Below are positions 20,284-31,295 of a DNA stretch of 50,220 bases, in pieces. The notes under the pieces are model-generated. The model saw nothing but the letters and a program-made list of their open reading frames with translations, was not told the DNA's origin and made no database searches. Within the stretch, counting starts at the first letter, position 1. Every line of letters starts with the position of its first letter. The DNA is from Zygophlyctis sp. KS116 (Eukaryota; Chytridiomycota): NCBI GenBank assembly GCA_054661495.1, contig BAAFSQ010000054.1:1-50220 (forward strand), given 5' to 3'. The position numbers and the translations under genes were made by a program.

Positions 20284-22592
20284 GAAATCCCCCCATGAAG
20301 CAAGTTTAGAAATTATTTCTCGCATTGAGTCTGACTCCTTTCCTGTATTTGACGATTTGTCCATTAGCCATCTATCCTATGTCGAGCGGTGTCTGGATCA
20401 AAAGATTCATGCATTGGCGATCAGAGACGATTTAGTAAATGGGCAAGAGCTACGACGAGAGATTGATGATTTCAAGGACAATCAAAAGATTATAACAATG
20501 ACGATTAAAGATTGTCAACTGCAGCAAGAGAAATTAAATGAATATCAGGAACAAATAAGCAGTGCGCAACAGAAACTCGCCAATCTAAAAACGCAAAGGA
20601 AGAAATTGGACATTTTAAGGAGTTTTAAGAAGGTATTATCAAAAATATTTAAGTTAGATTCAAGATGGTTTTGATCTGATTGATGAAAAGAGTGGGACAG
20701 GGGATTTATTAGGAGCTTCTCATGTTTTAAAGGATTTAGAACCACTCATTGAAAATATTAAGGATTCTAAATTAGAATCAGAGAATGATGTATTGGTAAT
20801 TATTGTAATATTTTAAATTTTTTAGGATAGATATAATCATTTAAGAAGTGGGATAAAGTATTCTTTAGATTATATGCTGGAAGAAGCATTCAACTGTTCA
20901 TTTACTCCTGCGCCAGTGGCAACTGCAAAGATTAGTATTAAAACTTCAATAGGTGTGATAAAAGAATTAATAGGATAGATTTTGGGCCAGGTATTCCTTC
21001 TTCGCAGACAGTTAAAGGGGCTTTAGATGCAATTCAGGCTGGTGATCAGTTGTTACGTCAAGTTTTTACTCCAATCTTGATGTGTAATAGTAATTGGGAG
21101 TTTGAAGAATCAAAAGAAAATGGATCAGTGCTTTTAATAACCGCTGAAAATAATTCTGATATGGATATTATACAGATTTTGGATAGAATACTTACATTTT
21201 TATCTATAGTATTGAAAGATTTCACTTCGTGTACAGATCCAAAAACTTCTTTTTTAACTCAGATTGGATCATACTCTTATGAAAAAATTGCATCTTTATT
21301 GATCAAGGAGTGGTTAATGCCACTCACTCCAAAAAACTACAAGGAATTGACTGATTACCCAGTTCAAATAGCAGAAAAATTTATGAATTTTGAAATCAAA
21401 TGGTCGAAAGAGTCTATATTTATTCCATTGGATGGAAAGTATTTAACAGAATACTTCAAAGATATTGTGTCTATATCGCTTAAGCAATGGCGCTCAAATC
21501 TTTTAAAAGAGGCGAGGGAAATTATTAATTCTAGTGATTATGAGTACGAAATTGTGTGCCCAAAAATGGTATCTGAAGCTTCATGTATTTTAATTCTTGT
21601 TTCTAAATTAAAAGCTGAAAAATATCCAGACTCAGAGTTTGATAATATACTGCAGTCCCCTAAATGTGCTATTAGTAAGCGTATAATTAGATTTGTTGAT
21701 TTGATACGGAAAACTATTGTAAATGCTAATTCAATGGACAAGGTCTGGTATATTATATTTCATCTTATGTTAGCCAAAAACATGTCTTGATAAGCTGTAC
21801 AAAAACATTTGTGCTGTACAGAGCTACAGTTCACAATCAGCGAACTGATATTCCTCTTTTGGCGCTGGTTTGTTTCAACGATTTAATGTATTTATCAAAT
21901 GAATACATGCTTTGTATTTTCAATTTTCCGTTTTGGTCGCAAGACTATAGCTTCCTGGATCAATGCGGATTATTTAGAGAATGCGGGCGTGTAATCTTCA
22001 AAAATGTTTTGGTACGCATGATATAATTTAAAATCTAGCACAAACAAAAATCAAATATCGATGAAATATTTTCTACAATAGTTGATTTTCAGGTGAGGAA
22101 GAAAAAACAGATCACTGGATTACAGGCTTTAGTGGAACAGTTGATTCACCAAGTCAACTCCATAGCAGAAATATTCAAGGCATGATTATTTAGCTAATTA
22201 TTTAGAAAGTTTTAAGTACTAGGATGTATTACAGGGCACTTGCAGATATATTAGACCATGTGTTTCAACGCTTTATCGATGGTATTTTAGATTTGCCAGA
22301 TATCACCACCGAGGAATCAAATCATTTACATTCAAACTTATCAATTTTTTTCCAATTTGATTCAAGATTTGACTCCCGCAAGGAAAGTATTCAACCATCT
22401 TTATTTACAAAATTTAAATTCATCGTAAATATTTTGGACATGAATATGGCAAATATCATGTTACATTTCGAAAGTGGTGAATTGAAAGAATTTTCTCTGT
22501 ATGAACTAAAACACTTGATTTGCGCACTTTTTGCAGATACGCCTCTTAGAAAGAAGAATCTTGGCTTGATTGAATCTCAATTGAAAGAATGA
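20273..22592 (+). CDS. ZW10: ZW10/DSL1-family tethering protein
   Basis: Subunit of the ER-Golgi tether (NRZ/Dsl1 complex) that, in animals, also acts at kinetochores with Rod and Zwilch. Seven exons; introns 20633-20657, 20796-20825, 20953-20978, 21743-21840, 22012-22038 and 22180-22205 give 695 residues. The N-terminus is coiled coil. The C-terminus aligns with ZW10: LLKEAREIINSS, IPLLALVCFNDLMYLS, MYYRALADILDHVFQRFIDG, ILDLPDITTEESNHLHSNLS, LYELKHLICALFADTPLRKK. Intron 4 is 98 nt, chosen because it restores frame and the family spacing. Intron 6 has GC-AG ends. The start overlaps EFHC by 11 bp and the last 47 bp overlap the hydrolase CDS on the other strand. Confidence 0.82.
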
Positions 22593-23407
22593 ACTCTTTA
22601 GCAAGTTGATAAAACAATTCTTCCTTGAGTACACCATCATGCGATCCTTTAAGACTTTGAGTATCCAATTTAACATTTGTGATCCCTTCTAAATGCGTCT
22701 TGTAATCAGTTGTTTGTCCAACATCAAGTAACTCATCATTACAGCTATGAAGCAAAAGATATTGTGGAATCTTTCCCTCTAAATTCGATTTCTTTGGATT
22801 ATAAAATCGCGGCGATCCTTGGTTCCATACTGAAACATCTGCAGTGAATGCATCATTAACAAACCATTCGGCATAAGTTGGCCATGTATCACACATTAAC
22901 TTAATATCATAGATCCCCTCTAGACCAATAACGCCATTGATTCTCTTGTAAGTATTTTGGTCAATACTGATTGCCTTGAGCGCAATCAATCCTGATATTT
23001 GCGCACCCGCAGAATGTCCAATTATATAAAAATGCGGTTCAAACTTTAGAATTGATCTGATCTCTGGGGAATCTAAAAAACAAATTGCATCTGCAGCCTA
23101 TAAATCGGTTAAAATCAATTGTCAAGGTACATCCAAAGCGGGTGCAGGATATTTAGCTACATTTGATAGTCTATAATTGATGATTGCTATTGCGAATCCC
23201 ATCTCAGCAAATGATTTGCCCAAAAATGAGAAATCTGATTTATCTCCCATTCGCCATGCTCCTTTGATCAACTCGACAAAAGTTACCTCCATGTACATAA
23301 ATTAGCAAAGGTCCGGACAATACATTTTCTGGCAAGTAAATATCAAGTTTATTTTTAGCGTCGGATGGGTCATTAGACTGTTTAAAGACGAGATCATGAT
23401 AAATCAT
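22546..23407 (-). CDS. BNA7: Alpha/beta hydrolase, kynurenine formamidase-like
   Basis: Three exons (introns 23262-23286 and 23098-23130) give 267 residues. Motifs of the kynurenine-formamidase/esterase type: LDIYLPENV then LLIYVHGGAWRMGDK (HGGxW oxyanion motif across intron 1), IINYRLS, YPAPALD, the nucleophile elbow FYIIGHSAGAQ, and later LLLHSCNDELLD and KGSHDGV supplying acid and histidine. In the kynurenine pathway such enzymes hydrolyse N-formylkynurenine; exact substrate cannot be read from sequence. The ATG at 23407 overlaps the upstream gene's TGA as ATGA. The 3' end overlaps 47 coding bases of ZW10 on the plus strand. Confidence 0.72.
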
Positions 23408-25630
23408 TGTTTTGTTTTCTTTTTTGGCAACAAACAAACCGTGATATGTTTATCAACATAAGTCCACGAATTCTCTGATTCAAAAATAAGAGGCCGTTTA
23501 ATATCAGTGAAGTTTATACGGCGATTAGAATCAAACTGGGATAAAATCTTACTGCAATCCTTCGAAGTATGCTGATTATCAGACATAACACATTCCTTCT
23601 TCAAATCACAATGTTGATTTACTCCGACATGATCAAAAGAATGATTAGCTAGCTCGTATAACCCATCATCTTGCTTTCGAGATGTTATCACAGGGGAAGA
23701 TCTCATTTTCTTGATCCTTGAGGCCTTTGCGTTATGCATGTCACGGTTCATGTGGGTCATTTGAAGTAAAAGAGTATCTCTATCAGCTACCAACTCCAAA
23801 ATAGATTTACGGTAATGTTCAATGACCTCTATATTTGCAGCTTCAGGAGCGAAAGTAGAGTTTTTAGAATTCTGATGAAGTAATTCCTCATTTAATTCAT
23901 AAACTTGAAGGGATAAATCAGAATTGATTCTTTCTAATGCATCGATTCTGGCATCTAGGTTAGCATTGTCTTGTTCTATATATTTAAGAGATAGATACTC
24001 ATTTTCCAAAAGTTCAGCTTCCATTTTTGCATCAAAACGTTGCGTTTGTGTATTTTCTGAAACAACTGTAGGATTTTCTAACAATTAGATAAAATGCATA
24101 CCGAATAAATTGCTGTTTTCAAGAATTTGTAAAATTGATTCAGTCTCCAACTCTAAGGGAGATCGAGGTGACATACTGGTCTTAGTAGTTTTGAAACGGG
24201 ATAGTTTGACAGACTTTTCAAATTTTTGAACACAAAGTAAATCACCATCTCCGTCTTTAAAAGATTCAACCTTTCCAAAAGTATCATTTTCTTCAACTGT
24301 GAAATTTTCATACTTTTCTGATATGATCATATCTTCAGGTGATTGAAGGGGAGAAACATCATCTGCTTTCATTACATGCTCTTTCAAATCGGTAAAAGAC
24401 GTTTGAGTAAGAAATTCGTGAGATGAAGGATATGCCTGAGTTGAACAACTTTTGGTATTTGCTGTATTGGACTGTGTAAAAACTGTTTTGTTGCTAATAG
24501 CTGTTTGTGTCTCCCCTGAGTGTGCTTCTACAGATTCAGTCTGCAAAGATACAGACTCCCCTGGCTTGATGTCCATATCATGATTTTGCTTATCTGTTTC
24601 TGTAAATGAGTCACTTGTTTCCAATGCTGAAAAGGCTAAAGCACGCGAAATAAGTAAATCGTCAGGATACGGACCATCAGTCTGCTGCAAAGTTTCATTT
24701 AATTCTTTGACAATCTCTATATTGGCCTGAACTGATATCTCTTCATACTCGGTTTCTGTGGTTTGAATCATATGCTCGTGAGTAGATGGATGTGCTTGTG
24801 AAGAGAAACTATTCTTTTCAACTGGCAAAACTTGAGTAAAAGATTCCACAACAGCAGGCTTTTGTATTTCTTCTGTTTGTGTCTCCCCTGAGAGTGCTTC
24901 TACAGAGTCAGTCTGCAAAGATACAGACTCCCCTGGTTTAATGTCCATATCATGATTTTGCTTATCTGTTTCTGTAAATGAGTCACTTGTTTCCAATGCT
25001 GAAAAGGCTAAAGCACGCGAAATAAGTAAATCGTCAGGATACGGACCATCAGTCTGCTGCAAAGTTTCATTTAATTCTTTGACAATCTCTATATTGGCCT
25101 GAACTGATATCTCTTCATACTCGGTTTCTGTGGTTTGAATCATATGCTCGTGAGTAGATGGATGTGCTTGTGAAGAGAAACTATTCTTTTCAACTGGTAA
25201 AACTTGAGTGTATGATTCCTTGAAATTAAATTTTTCCGTTTGAGTTTCTAATCATTAAATTCCATTAGTATACCAATATTTGTCAGTTTATCATATGAAG
25301 CAGCCTCATTATTCTGAAATTTAAATTCCCCTAATTGAGATAAATCAAAATCTATCAAATCTGTTTGTATTGAACCATCACAAGTATCAAATGCATCCAT
25401 GTCTTCTACCGATAATTCATTAATAGCTTTTATGAGATCCGAAACTTGTTCCAATGATATCCCGATTTCAATTTGCACCCTCTCTCTAATTTGCCTCTCT
25501 TCATTAAGAGCTTTTGTTAGATTTTTGATCTGAAATTCAAGATCCTTTACATAAAGCCGCTCTATTTTTAAGTACTGTATAGATCACCTTGAGTCATAAT
25601 AGTAAGATCAGTCTCACTCCAATAGTTCAT
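23404..25630 (-). CDS. Repetitive coiled-coil protein with many TQT/IQTD motifs
   Basis: Four exons (introns 25562-25587, 25248-25273, 24078-24101; 24-26 nt) give 716 residues. It starts MNYWSETDLTIMTQERL and has an N-terminal heptad region, an acidic centre made of two near-identical 124-residue repeats plus a decayed third, and a C-terminal coiled coil (ALERINSDLSLQVYELNEEL). Throughout are motifs like the QT-centred anchor for dynein light chain LC8: GSIQTDL, IETQTEK, MIQTTE (twice), VSLQTDS, VSLQTES, GETQTEE, GETQTAI, FLTQTSF, ENTQTQR. Multiple disordered QT motifs next to coiled coils are the hallmark of LC8 hubs (Nup159, ASCIZ, Chica). I do not recognise the family; function is inferred. 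The TGA shares ATGA with the hydrolase start. Confidence 0.75.
24501..25209. repeat. Two-copy tandem repeat inside a coding exon, 372-bp period
   Basis: 24501-24837 and 24873-25209 are almost identical (337 bp each, period 372 bp = 124 codons), with few substitutions, so the duplication is young or kept alike by gene conversion. The intervening 35 bp differ. Downstream in the gene, protein text VFTQSNTANT...STQAYPSSHEF resembles SFTQVLP...SSQAHPSTHEH, an older third copy. Confidence 0.9.
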
Positions 25631-25949
25631 TTTGATCTGCACAAGAAAATTTGATCCTGAACTGTCTGTTTCATTGTAAAATATTCACCAGAAACATTCC
25701 ATTATATCATTAAATTGAATTAGCTTTAATGCATTGATGAGCCAACACATGCGGCTTATAGTACAAAGTAAATCGGACAATCATACTAAAACGCGATCAT
25801 CTTTGTGCCTGAGTTGATTTGAAGAATAGATGCACTAGTTTTTATGGAATGTATGAAATGTATAATTGATATCTGAGATCCATCATACTCTATATTTACT
25901 GATTCAACTCGAGTCAGGACTGAAACGTTTAGGCTGAGGCTGCAACAAA
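25631..25949. promoter_or_regulatory. Bidirectional intergenic region
   Basis: About 320 bp between divergent genes (repeat protein on minus, PDA1 on plus), one of the longest gaps here. I see no convincing TATA box, tRNA or snoRNA. A 64-codon minus frame (25980-25786) begins inside the PDA1 presequence and matches nothing known to me; it is probably chance. Confidence 0.4.
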
Positions 25950-27125
25950 ATGCGAATGTTTCGACGATGGCAAAGTTCAACTGTTTTCAAATTGGCAGAA
26001 AATAGCTTCGACGTCCACAAATGTGACATGCCGCCTCTAGAGACTACTCTAAGTAGAACCCAGGCGCTTGATCTATACAAGACAATGGTTAATATTCGTA
26101 GGATTGAAACGGCATCGGATCAGGTAATTTATTTGACTCATCGATAGCTCTACAAAGCAAAGCTGATTCGAGGCTTTTGTCATTTATCAACCGGACAAGA
26201 AGCGGTGGCTGCAGGGATGGATGCTGCAATTACAAAGGAAGATTCAATAATTACTGCTTATAGATGTCATGGATTTACTTATACAAGAGGGGTCTCTGCA
26301 AAGGCTATTATTGCGGAATTGATGGGAAGAGTTGATGGATGTTCCAAGGGAAAAGGGTAATTACAGGTTTCATTAGTTTATCTCGCCGTAAATTTACTTT
26401 TTAGAGGTTCGATGCATATGTTTGGAAAAGAATTTTATGGTGGAAATGGGATTGTTGGGGCACAGGTTCCTATTGGGGCGGGTATTGCATTTTCTCACAA
26501 GTATTTGGGAAAAAAGGCAATGTGCTTTTCAATGTATGGTGATGGTGCGTCAAATCAAGGTCAGGTTTTTGAAGCTTTTAATATGGCAAAACTTTGGGAT
26601 CTTCCAGTCGTTTTTGTTTGTGAAAATAATAAGTATGGAATGGGAACTTCTGATAAGCGTCATTCTGCATCTACAAATTACTATACTCGAGGAGATTTTC
26701 TTCCAGGAATAAGAGTTAATGGAATGGATGTTCTTGCAGTTAAAGTTGGTTGTGAATTTGCAAGAGAATGGACACTTTCTGGAAAGGGGCCAATGGTCAT
26801 GGAACTTGTGACGTATCGTTATGGTGGTCATTCAATGTCTGATCCAGGAACTACTTATCGAACTAGGGAAGAAATTCAACATATGAGATCTACCCGTGAT
26901 CCTATCACAGGATTTAAAGAAAAAATTATTGCTTCTGAACTTGTGACTGATGCTGAATTAAAGAAACTAGACAAGGATATTAAGGCAGAGATTGATCAAG
27001 CAGTGGAAGAGGCTACAGCATCTCCAGAGCCAGGTTTAGATCAGCTATTTACTGATATCTATGTCAAGGGAACTGAGCCTCCATTTTTAAAGGGAGTAAT
27101 GTCAGATGATATTCATACTTTTTAA
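25950..27125 (+). CDS. PDA1: Pyruvate dehydrogenase E1 component, alpha subunit
   Basis: Thiamine-diphosphate-dependent subunit that decarboxylates pyruvate in the mitochondrial PDH complex. Introns 26124-26147 (24 nt) and 26357-26404 (48 nt) give 367 residues. The start [15 protein letters not shown] is a typical basic mitochondrial presequence. Family motifs: [64 protein letters not shown], the TPP fold GDGASNQGQ...[14 protein letters not shown], and the regulatory loop [19 protein letters not shown] with its phosphorylatable serines. It implies functional mitochondrial carbon metabolism, unlike mitosome-bearing microsporidia. Its stop lies 27 bp from the stop of the copper ATPase (convergent). 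Confidence 0.96.
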
Positions 27126-27152
27126 AAATAATTTTTTTTGATTACAGAAAAG

Positions 27153-30100
27153 TTAAGCAATTTCTTCATCGTCTTCCAGGGGGGTATAATTATTATTCCT
27201 ATGTCTTGTTAAAACTTGTTTGATAGCATCCAAAGGAGAATCTGTGACAGGAGATTCGTTTGGACCAAGATATATAGTAGAATCTTTGGCTTTCAATGAT
27301 GAGGGAAGATGCCGTGAGTCGTTAGAGTATTCTGGCTTCTTATATAATTTCAGCAAAAGTGATGATGTAACAACTGAAACAGAGCTCAAAGACATGGCGA
27401 TTCCGCTCAACATAGGAGGAACCTTTAATCCAAAAGGTACACCCACACCCATCGCCAGAGGTACCATTAAAGTATTACTATTCGTAAATGTAAACTGCTG
27501 CTTACTAAAATGTTGCAAATGCAAAATTAAGCCAAATCCTTCTCATTATTGTTTTTGATAAATCTATTGCAGTCACAACATCCGTCAAATCAGGTCGCAT
27601 CAAAACAATGTTCGCTGCATCTATTGCAACATCTGTTCCACCAGCGACAGCAATTCCAATATCTGCTTGTGCTAAACTCGCAGAGTCATTTAGACCGTCA
27701 CCAACCATAGCAACTATTCGACCTTCAGACTGAAGCTTTTCAACTATTTGCTTTTTTCCGGCAGGAGTAACGCCAGCATAAATATCAACAATATGACATT
27801 CTCGACCAATCATCCGAGCTGTTGATTCTTGGTCTCCTGTCACCATCAATACCTTGATTCCCATTTTCTCCAAGGATGAAACGGCTGCAGAAGCTTCCAG
27901 CCGAAGTACATCACTAACTGCGATCATTCCAGCTATTTCACCATTAAACGCCGCAAATATGGATGTTTGTCCACGGCCTGCGTGTAAATGAAATTTGTCC
28001 ATATGATCATCAGTAAGAACGATTTTGTTATTTTCCATGACTTTAATGTTTCCAATTACAACCGATGTGGAAATACTATTGATGGAATTTTTAACTATAC
28101 ATTTGATTCCCAGAGCGGGAAGATCTTCAAAATTTTGAACTTCGTAATGATAATTATGTAAAGTAATTTTCTCTGCATATTCCACGATTGACTTTGCAAT
28201 AGGATGCTTACTATTTTTTTCAGCAGTACCTACAATTGACAAGAGTTCTGTTTCAGAAAGAGTGCGAGATTTAAATAAAACATAAACAGCATCAATGCCC
28301 ATTTTCCCTGTAGTCAAAGTACCGGTTTTGTCAAAAATGATGGTATTTACTTTATGAGCTGTTTCCAGAGGTCTTCCACCTTTGATGACAATCCCCAAGC
28401 TAGCCCCAACTCCCGTACCGACCATAACTGCGGTGGGAGTCGCCAGACCTATAATAAGTAAAAGAATTCTTACCTAATGCACATGGGCAAGCTACAACCA
28501 CGACTGATATGGAGAAAATTAATGCATCGAAAAATGGAACGAAAAGAAGCCACACAGTGAATGTCAATATGGCCAAAACAATGATTGAAGGTACAAAATA
28601 TCCAGATATCCAATCTGCTAAATCCTGAACAGGCGCTTTAGAAACCTGTGCATCTGTTACGAGTTTAATTATTTGTGAAAGAGTGGAGTCTTCACCGACT
28701 CTTTGAGCCTTAACATGAAGAACACCCTACAGTCAATTTTTAAACGATATACCGTTAAATTCAAAGTACCGCCTATCACAATTTCTTTCTCAGATTTTGT
28801 CACGGGGAATGGTTCCCCGGTGATTAAGGATTCGTCGACTGTGCTTTCACCATAAATCACACTCCCATCAGCCGGGATCTTTTCGCCCGGCCTGACCTTC
28901 AAAACATCATTTTCTTCGATAAGATTTTGACCTATTTGTTTTTCTGTTTCTCTTCCTGATTCATCATATTCTATCAATGTTCCAAAAGCTGGAGCTAATG
29001 AAATAAGTTTTGATAGTGCTGAAGTGGTGTTACTTTTGGCAATATTTTCCAGATATCTTCCCAAGCTTACAAAACATATCAACATTGCACAAAGTTCAAA
29101 AAATACCGGAGTCGGGATTTTAGGCTTAAACACCACAGAATATATCATAGAAATCAGCGAAAAGGTAAAAGATAGTAACGTGCCCAGGGTAATCAATACA
29201 TCCTTAAAATATTAGAAAAATACTAAACTTACCATTGTATACACTCTATGCCGAACTGATTTGAAAGCAGCTTCGAAAAACACCCTACCAACCCCAAATT
29301 GAATCGGTAAAGTGAGTAGCACCAAAATTACATCTGTTAGTCGTAGTCCTGAAATTAAAGTATAATTATAGCTATTCGCAGATATTAGCATCGGTAGAAT
29401 CATTGTAATAAATGCAACTGGAATACCCCATACACAAGACATATAAAATGTATGCTTCCATTTCAAGATTTCTTTAGTCCTTTGTAGACTTTCTAGCTGA
29501 GCTGAAGGATCTGCATTATCTACAACCGCATCAAATCCTATATCTTCAATATGAGAAATTATTTTTCTAATTCCAAGTTTAGATTTATCGTACTCAAAAA
29601 CTCCACTTTGTCCAAGAAGATTCACAGAAACCTTTTTTATTCCTGGTACTTTTGATAATTCTCTTTCAATACTTGCTGAACAACTAGCACAAGTCATACC
29701 AAAAATTCTTAAGCAAACTGATTTTTTGGAATCCTCCTTCATGACTTTTGCTTCAAATCCAATTTCTTCAATTTTATCTACAATTTGATCCGGACCTATT
29801 AATGATCCATTATATCGAACTTCAGCACTTTGAGCTAAAAGAGAAACTGATACACCAAGAATACCATCTGTCTGCCTTAGACTGTTTTCAATTGAACTAA
29901 CACATGACCCACAAAACATCCCATTTACATTGAATCTACATATCCTTGATTCTGCAGTAATCGCTGACCTTTTACTTCTTAAAGTTTTCATTTCAATATC
30001 TTGAGAATTTGAATGATCAAACTCAAATCCAGGACTTTTTACCAATTTAGTACCTTGAATCGATGCATCAAATCCACAATCTTCAATTGTAGATATTAAT

Positions 30101-30780
30101 AGAGCCTCTGAAACCTTTGAAGTATCAAACGTAAATGTCCCTGTATTACTTGACAACGATATATCCATATCAGATACATCCATAAACTCTTCAAGACTCT
30201 TTTGTATCGAATTTACACAAGACTGACAAACCATTCCATTTATATCAACACAAATCGTCTTTCTCTTTTTAATTGGCTTTAAAGGTGAAACCTCTGGCGT
30301 TGGCAAACCTGCCAAAGACTTTAATGAAACAGAATATCCAGCATTCCCAATCATTTTTATAATCTGTTGCAGATCAGTAACATCCACATCATAAACAACT
30401 TGAATAATGCAATTATCTACTTGAGCTGATTGAATACCTGTAAAAGACCGAAGAGTTATCAAAGACGCAGAATCAATAATTCTATTTACATACAGTCGAA
30501 CACTTTGAGGAGCTACTAATAGTCCATAGCCGTGCAGTGCCTCTATAAGATCCCGATCATTAAGTATAGTATCATCATAACTTATAAACACATTATCAGC
30601 AACCATTTCTTTTGAGGAAATTCCAGGAAGAAATTCCAGTGCCTGATCAGCTTCATCAGTGGAGTTTAGTAAGAATACTGTTTTGTGATCTCTCATTTTA
30701 CAATTTAGAGCACTATTTCTCATACAATGGAATTTTGAGTTGGAATGACGCAGGTTGTGTGGCGCTCTAGCCTTGATCAA
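27153..30780 (-). CDS. CCC2: Copper-transporting P1B-type ATPase
   Basis: Pumps Cu(I) across Golgi or plasma membrane using ATP. Five exons (introns 29203-29232, 28727-28752, 28449-28473, 27478-27505) give up to 1172 residues. Three N-terminal metal-binding domains keep the motif (GMVCQSC, GMFCGSC, GMTCASC); two further HMA-like folds before them lack the cysteines. Transport site [14 protein letters not shown] spans an intron; actuator [12 protein letters not shown]; phosphorylation loop [18 protein letters not shown] (SKHP instead of SEHP); [18 protein letters not shown] hinge. The start at 30780 lies 4 bp from the stop of the gene upstream; ATGs at 30720 or 30690 are alternatives. Confidence 0.95.
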
Positions 30781-30784
30781 ATGA

Positions 30785-31283
30785 TTATATTGGCTTCATT
30801 AATTGTAAAAGTAATAAAAACACAGCTGCATATAAAATAACTGTCCCTGATGCACTTACAATCAGCAGTATTTTAGCGGTTCTTTCATTAATACTTATAA
30901 TCCGTACCTCGCATATCCTATGGCCGCCCGTTGTTTACCTCTAATAATCAGCGCATCCACTTGTGCTGCATTGTATATTGCAAGTAAAGCTATCGGAAAC
31001 GTAATCTAGTCTTAAAAACAATAATTACAAGACAAAAAACACTTAGAAAGCTCACAATTATACTTTCTCCTAGATATGAATATATACTGTCAGAGTCAGT
31101 AGGAGATTCTGGTTCTGATGATCTATTATTAGAAAATAGTTCAGTAATTTGTGTAGCTATACGGTGTACAGCTCCTCCGTTTGAGTGTCCGCCGATTGAT
31201 GATGTACGGCGACGATATGATACAGGAGAAGCTGATACATTCCCTTGAGTAGACTCATCATTTAATAGAGGGGTGGTCTCCAT
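30785..31283 (-). CDS. CD225/dispanin-family membrane protein
   Basis: Three exons (introns 31006-31028 and 30882-30907) give 149 residues. A hydrophilic N-terminus (METTPLLNDESTQG, possible acidic dileucine-type TTPLL sorting signal) precedes SYLGESIIVSFLSVFCLVI, then ITFPIALLAIYNAAQVDALI, RGKQRAAIGYARTAK and a second transmembrane helix ILLIVSASGTVILYAAVFLL. The order helix - (P)xxLLAIYxAxQV - G-x4-A-x2-YA-x2-AK - helix matches the CD225/dispanin family (IFITM and PRRT relatives). Expected in endosomal or plasma membranes; role here unknown. It is squeezed between the copper ATPase (4 bp) and ODAD4 (12 bp). Confidence 0.65.
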
Positions 31284-31295
31284 GTAAATATGTAT

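Noticed and set aside
20995-21015. Extra mini-intron in ZW10 (GTATTCCTTCTTCGCAG)
   Set aside because: At 17 nt it would be far below the local minimum, and the uninterrupted frame reads well.
23404-23407. Bacterial contamination suggested by the ATGA gene overlap and very tight spacing
   Set aside because: Both genes are interrupted by 24-33-nt introns whose removal restores conserved protein text, and all neighbours are eukaryotic.
25700-25810. TTGATGA...CTGA pair suggesting another C/D snoRNA in the PDA1 upstream region
   Set aside because: No terminal stem, no C'/D' pair and no recognisable guide; the boxes are short enough to occur by chance.
25786-25980. 64-codon minus-strand frame upstream of PDA1
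   Set aside because: It begins inside the PDA1 mitochondrial presequence, matches nothing I know, and no intron extends it convincingly.
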